Assembly (NCBI GenBank): GCA_030620735.1
Contig: JAUXDV010000114.1
Coordinates: 1-6,317 of the forward strand
From: Gammaproteobacteria bacterium
GTDB taxonomy: Bacteria; Pseudomonadota; Gammaproteobacteria; Chromatiales; Chromatiaceae
DNA: 6,317 nt
Direction of reading: 5' to 3'
Shown here: in pieces, positions 5,307 to 6,317 of the stretch
How positions within the stretch are numbered: position 1 is the first letter of the stretch
Layout: each line of letters opens with the position of its first letter
Program-made: the position numbers and the translations under genes
Notes under the pieces: generated by a model
Seen by the model: the letters and a program-made list of their open reading frames with translations, nothing else
What the model was told of the DNA's origin: nothing
Database searches by the model: none

Positions 5307-5343
5307 GTGCCTCTTTTCCAGGCATGACATCTCCTTTGCCATT

Positions 5344-5474
5344 GAGGCTCGTGCAAAACTCGTAAATCGTTAGTTTTGTCATCTCGAACGAATGTGAGAG
5401 ATCTTATTTACCAATGATTTAAGATTTCTCCTTCCTGTCGAAATGACAGCTTTCGAGAGTTTTGCAAGAGGCTC
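5344..5474. mobile_element. MITE-like palindromic element 2
   Basis: The 131-bp element starts GAGGCTCGTGCAAAACTC (5344-5361) and ends GAGTTTTGCAAGAGGCTC (5457-5474); the two ends are reverse complements at 16 of 18 positions. The inner arms are imperfect: GTCATCTCGAACGAATGTGA (from 5378) pairs with a right arm ending CTGTCGAAATGAC (5447), and ATCTTA pairs with TAAGAT nearer the centre. The outer ends match element 1 but the inner arms differ. There is no coding capacity. Its right end lies about 30 bp upstream of the toxin promoter. Confidence 0.7.
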
Positions 5475-5503
5475 AACACAGAACAATAAGCTATATAAAA
5501 TCA

Positions 5504-5531
5504 TTGATAAAATATAACAATATGCTATTAT
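5504..5531 (+). promoter_or_regulatory. Promoter and possible operator of the toxin-antitoxin pair
   Basis: TTGATA (5504-5509) and TATTAT (5526-5531) are 16 bp apart, each one base off the sigma-70 consensus. Around the -10, TATAA (5513-5517) and TTATA (5528-5532) form a dyad, a natural site for autorepression by the Xre antitoxin. The start of transcription would fall at or just before the toxin GTG at 5539, so the mRNA could be leaderless or nearly so. Confidence 0.55.
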
Positions 5532-5538
5532 AGGCAGC

Positions 5539-5793
5539 GTGAACAAGGTAACCTACGAAAAGAAAGCGTTGAAAGGGCTCAGGAAGATTCCACGCAAGGT
5601 TGCTCTGCAATTTCGCCAGTCGTTTCTTGATATTGCTGACCAGAATAGCGGAAACCACGACATCAAAAAACTGGCTGGACGCGAAGGCTACAGGCTTGGA
5701 ATTGGAAGTTACAGGGGGATTTATGAGATTGCAGACGGGGAAGTTAGAGTAATTGTCCTCAATATCGGCTTTAGAGGTGATGTCTACAAATGA
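5539..5793 (+). CDS. RelE/HigB-family toxin (mRNA interferase)
   Basis: The 84-residue product has the compact RelE/ParE fold pattern: an early strand (KVTYEKKAL), two helices (about 10-34), then YRLGIGSYRGIYEI (51-64), a DGEVRVIVL strand and the terminal IGFRGDVYK (76-84). Toxins of this superfamily mostly cut ribosome-bound mRNA. Candidate active residues are Lys43/Lys44, Arg52, Arg59, Arg79 and Tyr83, at positions comparable to the basic residues and final tyrosine of RelE. Many relatives have His where this protein has Phe78 (IGFR rather than IGHR). The start is GTG at 5539 with only a weak AGG upstream; the first strand is too close to the N-terminus for a later start. It overlaps the antitoxin gene by 4 nt, with the toxin encoded first as in HigBA-type modules. 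Confidence 0.87.
   Translation: MNKVTYEKKALKGLRKIPRKVALQFRQSFLDIADQNSGNHDIKKLAGREGYRLGIGSYRGIYEIADGEVRVIVLNIGFRGDVYK
5774..5780 (+). promoter_or_regulatory. Antitoxin ribosome-binding site inside the toxin gene
   Basis: GAGGTGA lies 9 nt upstream of the antitoxin ATG, within the last codons of the toxin frame. The antitoxin thus has a much stronger ribosome site than the toxin, which would favour excess antitoxin from a single mRNA, as is usual for such pairs. Confidence 0.65.
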
Positions 5794-6179
5794 ATATTCA
5801 GTTTATTGGAAACGAGAGCAATCCGGAGTATGCAGTTGTACCCATCGCTGCATATAGGGAGTTGCTGGAAAAAGCGGAAATGCTTGAAGACGTTGAAGCC
5901 TATGACAAAGCGAAGGCTGCGCAGAAGGCGGGTGAAAGCGAGTTTATTCCTGATGTTGTTGTTGGGGCCCTGCTCGATGGTGAAAACCCGCTCAAGGTTT
6001 GGCGCAAGTTCCGTGGTATGTCACAGGCTGAGCTCGCCAAAGCGATCGACGCGTCACAGGCTTATGTTGCACAGATCGAGTCAGGCAGGCGTGAAGGCAC
6101 CGTGAAAGTCTACAGATCCATTGCAGAGGCGCTACGGGTCGATATTGATGATCTTGTCGAGAGTCAGACGCGGGCGTAG
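5790..6179 (+). CDS. Xre-family antitoxin (helix-turn-helix)
   Basis: The 129-residue protein has two parts. Residues 1-45 (with YAVVPIAAYRELLEKAEML and an acidic helix EDVEAYDKAKAA) resemble the front of Phd-like or prevent-host-death proteins and probably bind the toxin or dimerise. Residues about 67-124 form an HTH_3/Xre domain: PLKVWRKFRGMSQAELAKAI, then DASQAYVAQIESGRREGTVK, then a helix ending LRVDIDDLVE. MSQAELA and SQAYVAQIESGRR mark the two helices of the DNA-binding unit. It should neutralise the toxin encoded just upstream and repress the shared promoter. The ATG at 5790 overlaps the toxin stop as ATGA. It is longer than typical HigA antitoxins of about 90-100 residues because of the N-terminal segment. 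Confidence 0.9.
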   Translation: MNIQFIGNESNPEYAVVPIAAYRELLEKAEMLEDVEAYDKAKAAQKAGESEFIPDVVVGALLDGENPLKVWRKFRGMSQAELAKAIDASQAYVAQIESGRREGTVKVYRSIAEALRVDIDDLVESQTRA

Positions 6180-6213
6180 TGTTACGTCCCGCACTATTCC
6201 AACCAGCTTCTAT

Positions 6214-6231
6214 TTGAACATCCCTGTTCAA
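6214..6231. repeat. Perfect 18-bp inverted repeat
   Basis: TTGAACATCCCTGTTCAA has 7-bp arms that are exact reverse complements around TCCC. It lies 35 bp after the antitoxin stop. The absence of a T-run argues against a classical terminator; it could be a dimeric repressor site or an RNA hairpin that protects the end of the toxin-antitoxin transcript. Confidence 0.55.
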
Positions 6232-6237
6232 GATGCT

Positions 6238-6270
6238 ATTCACTTTCGCTTGATAATGATGAAAGTGAAT
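6238..6270. repeat. Perfect 10-bp inverted repeat with 13-nt loop
   Basis: ATTCACTTTC (6238-6247) and GAAAGTGAAT (6261-6270) are exact reverse complements. It begins 6 nt after the preceding inverted repeat, so the two could form tandem hairpins. Neither strand has a T-tract directly behind the stem, so its function as terminator or operator is open. Confidence 0.55.
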
Positions 6271-6317
6271 CCCTCCCACTGATCGCTTAAGGTATAGTTA
6301 GCAGCAACTTTTCACAC

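Larger units (their letters stand above)
5209..5538. other. 330-bp non-coding stretch between the micropeptide and the toxin gene
   Basis: It contains the 3' part of the putative Pho transcript with its terminator, the second MITE-like palindrome (5344-5474) and the AT-rich promoter region of the toxin-antitoxin pair. No plus-strand frame of convincing quality is seen. The minus-strand frame starting at 5326 is discussed under rejected items. Confidence 0.6.
6180..6317. other. 138-bp segment after the antitoxin gene; no gene seen
   Basis: It contains two consecutive perfect inverted repeats (listed separately) and then CTTAAGGTATAGTTAGC. TATAGT (6293-6298) would be a good -10 element for a gene beyond the window, but no convincing -35 is found 16-18 bp upstream. 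Confidence 0.4.

Noticed and set aside
5177..5326. Minus-strand frame starting at an ATG (5326) with AAAGGAG just upstream, running on to 5119
   Set aside because: The ribosome site is strong, but the product is rich in Cys, Arg and Trp with no fold pattern, it overlaps the terminator and the Pho-driven frame on the other strand, and its longer form starts inside a MITE. It is kept as the main alternative to the 32-codon gene.
6214..6231. GAAC...GTTC dyad as an SOS (LexA) box
   Set aside because: The spacing between GAAC and GTTC is 6, not the 4 of Bacillus-type boxes, and it does not match the CTG-N10-CAG proteobacterial form.

Overview
The window looks like a stretch of a pseudomonadotal (proteobacterial) chromosome, most plausibly beta- or gammaproteobacterial. 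The clues are a PhoB-type Pho box, enterobacterial-style promoters and Shine-Dalgarno sites, and dispersed palindromic repeats of the GTCATTCCGG kind. No rRNA, tRNA, CRISPR array or transposase gene is visible, and I cannot name the species.

Left part (1-3691) is entirely minus-strand. Reading in the direction of transcription, an alpha/beta-hydrolase with an N-terminal membrane anchor (3691-2828) overlaps by 8 nt a PPP-type metallophosphoesterase that starts with TTG (2835-1897). A two-helix membrane protein with a long charged coiled-coil (1848-1240) and a small unknown protein (1163-873) follow. A 416-bp gap with palindromic repeats comes next, and then a separately promoted coiled-coil plus winged-helix protein (456-43) that may be a nucleoid or regulatory DNA-binding protein. 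The hydrolase/phosphoesterase pair is translationally coupled; the rest of the operon is inferred from orientation and short gaps.

Middle (3755-4711, plus strand): one GC-rich gene for a complete zinc-dependent histone-deacetylase-family (AcuC-like) deacetylase, divergent from the hydrolase across a 63-bp spacer.

Right-middle (4712-5538) has no large gene but is dense in signals. It holds a 47-bp repeat that also occurs about 3.9 kb upstream next to another gene end, and two MITE-like imperfect palindromes (about 4803-4931 and 5344-5474) with the same CTCTTGCAAAACTC ends but different inner arms. Between the two MITEs lies what looks like a complete miniature transcription unit: a near-consensus Pho box, a -10 at the PhoB distance, a leader of about 58 nt, a 32-codon ORF for a single-helix membrane peptide (5110-5208), and an intrinsic terminator (5284-5306). 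This is the most interesting candidate here: an apparently undescribed phosphate-starvation micropeptide (or dual-function small RNA) flanked by two related mobile repeats.

Right end (5539-6179, plus strand): a RelE/HigB-like toxin and an Xre-type antitoxin with a 4-nt ATGA overlap and toxin-first order. Two consecutive perfect inverted repeats follow (6214-6231 and 6238-6270).
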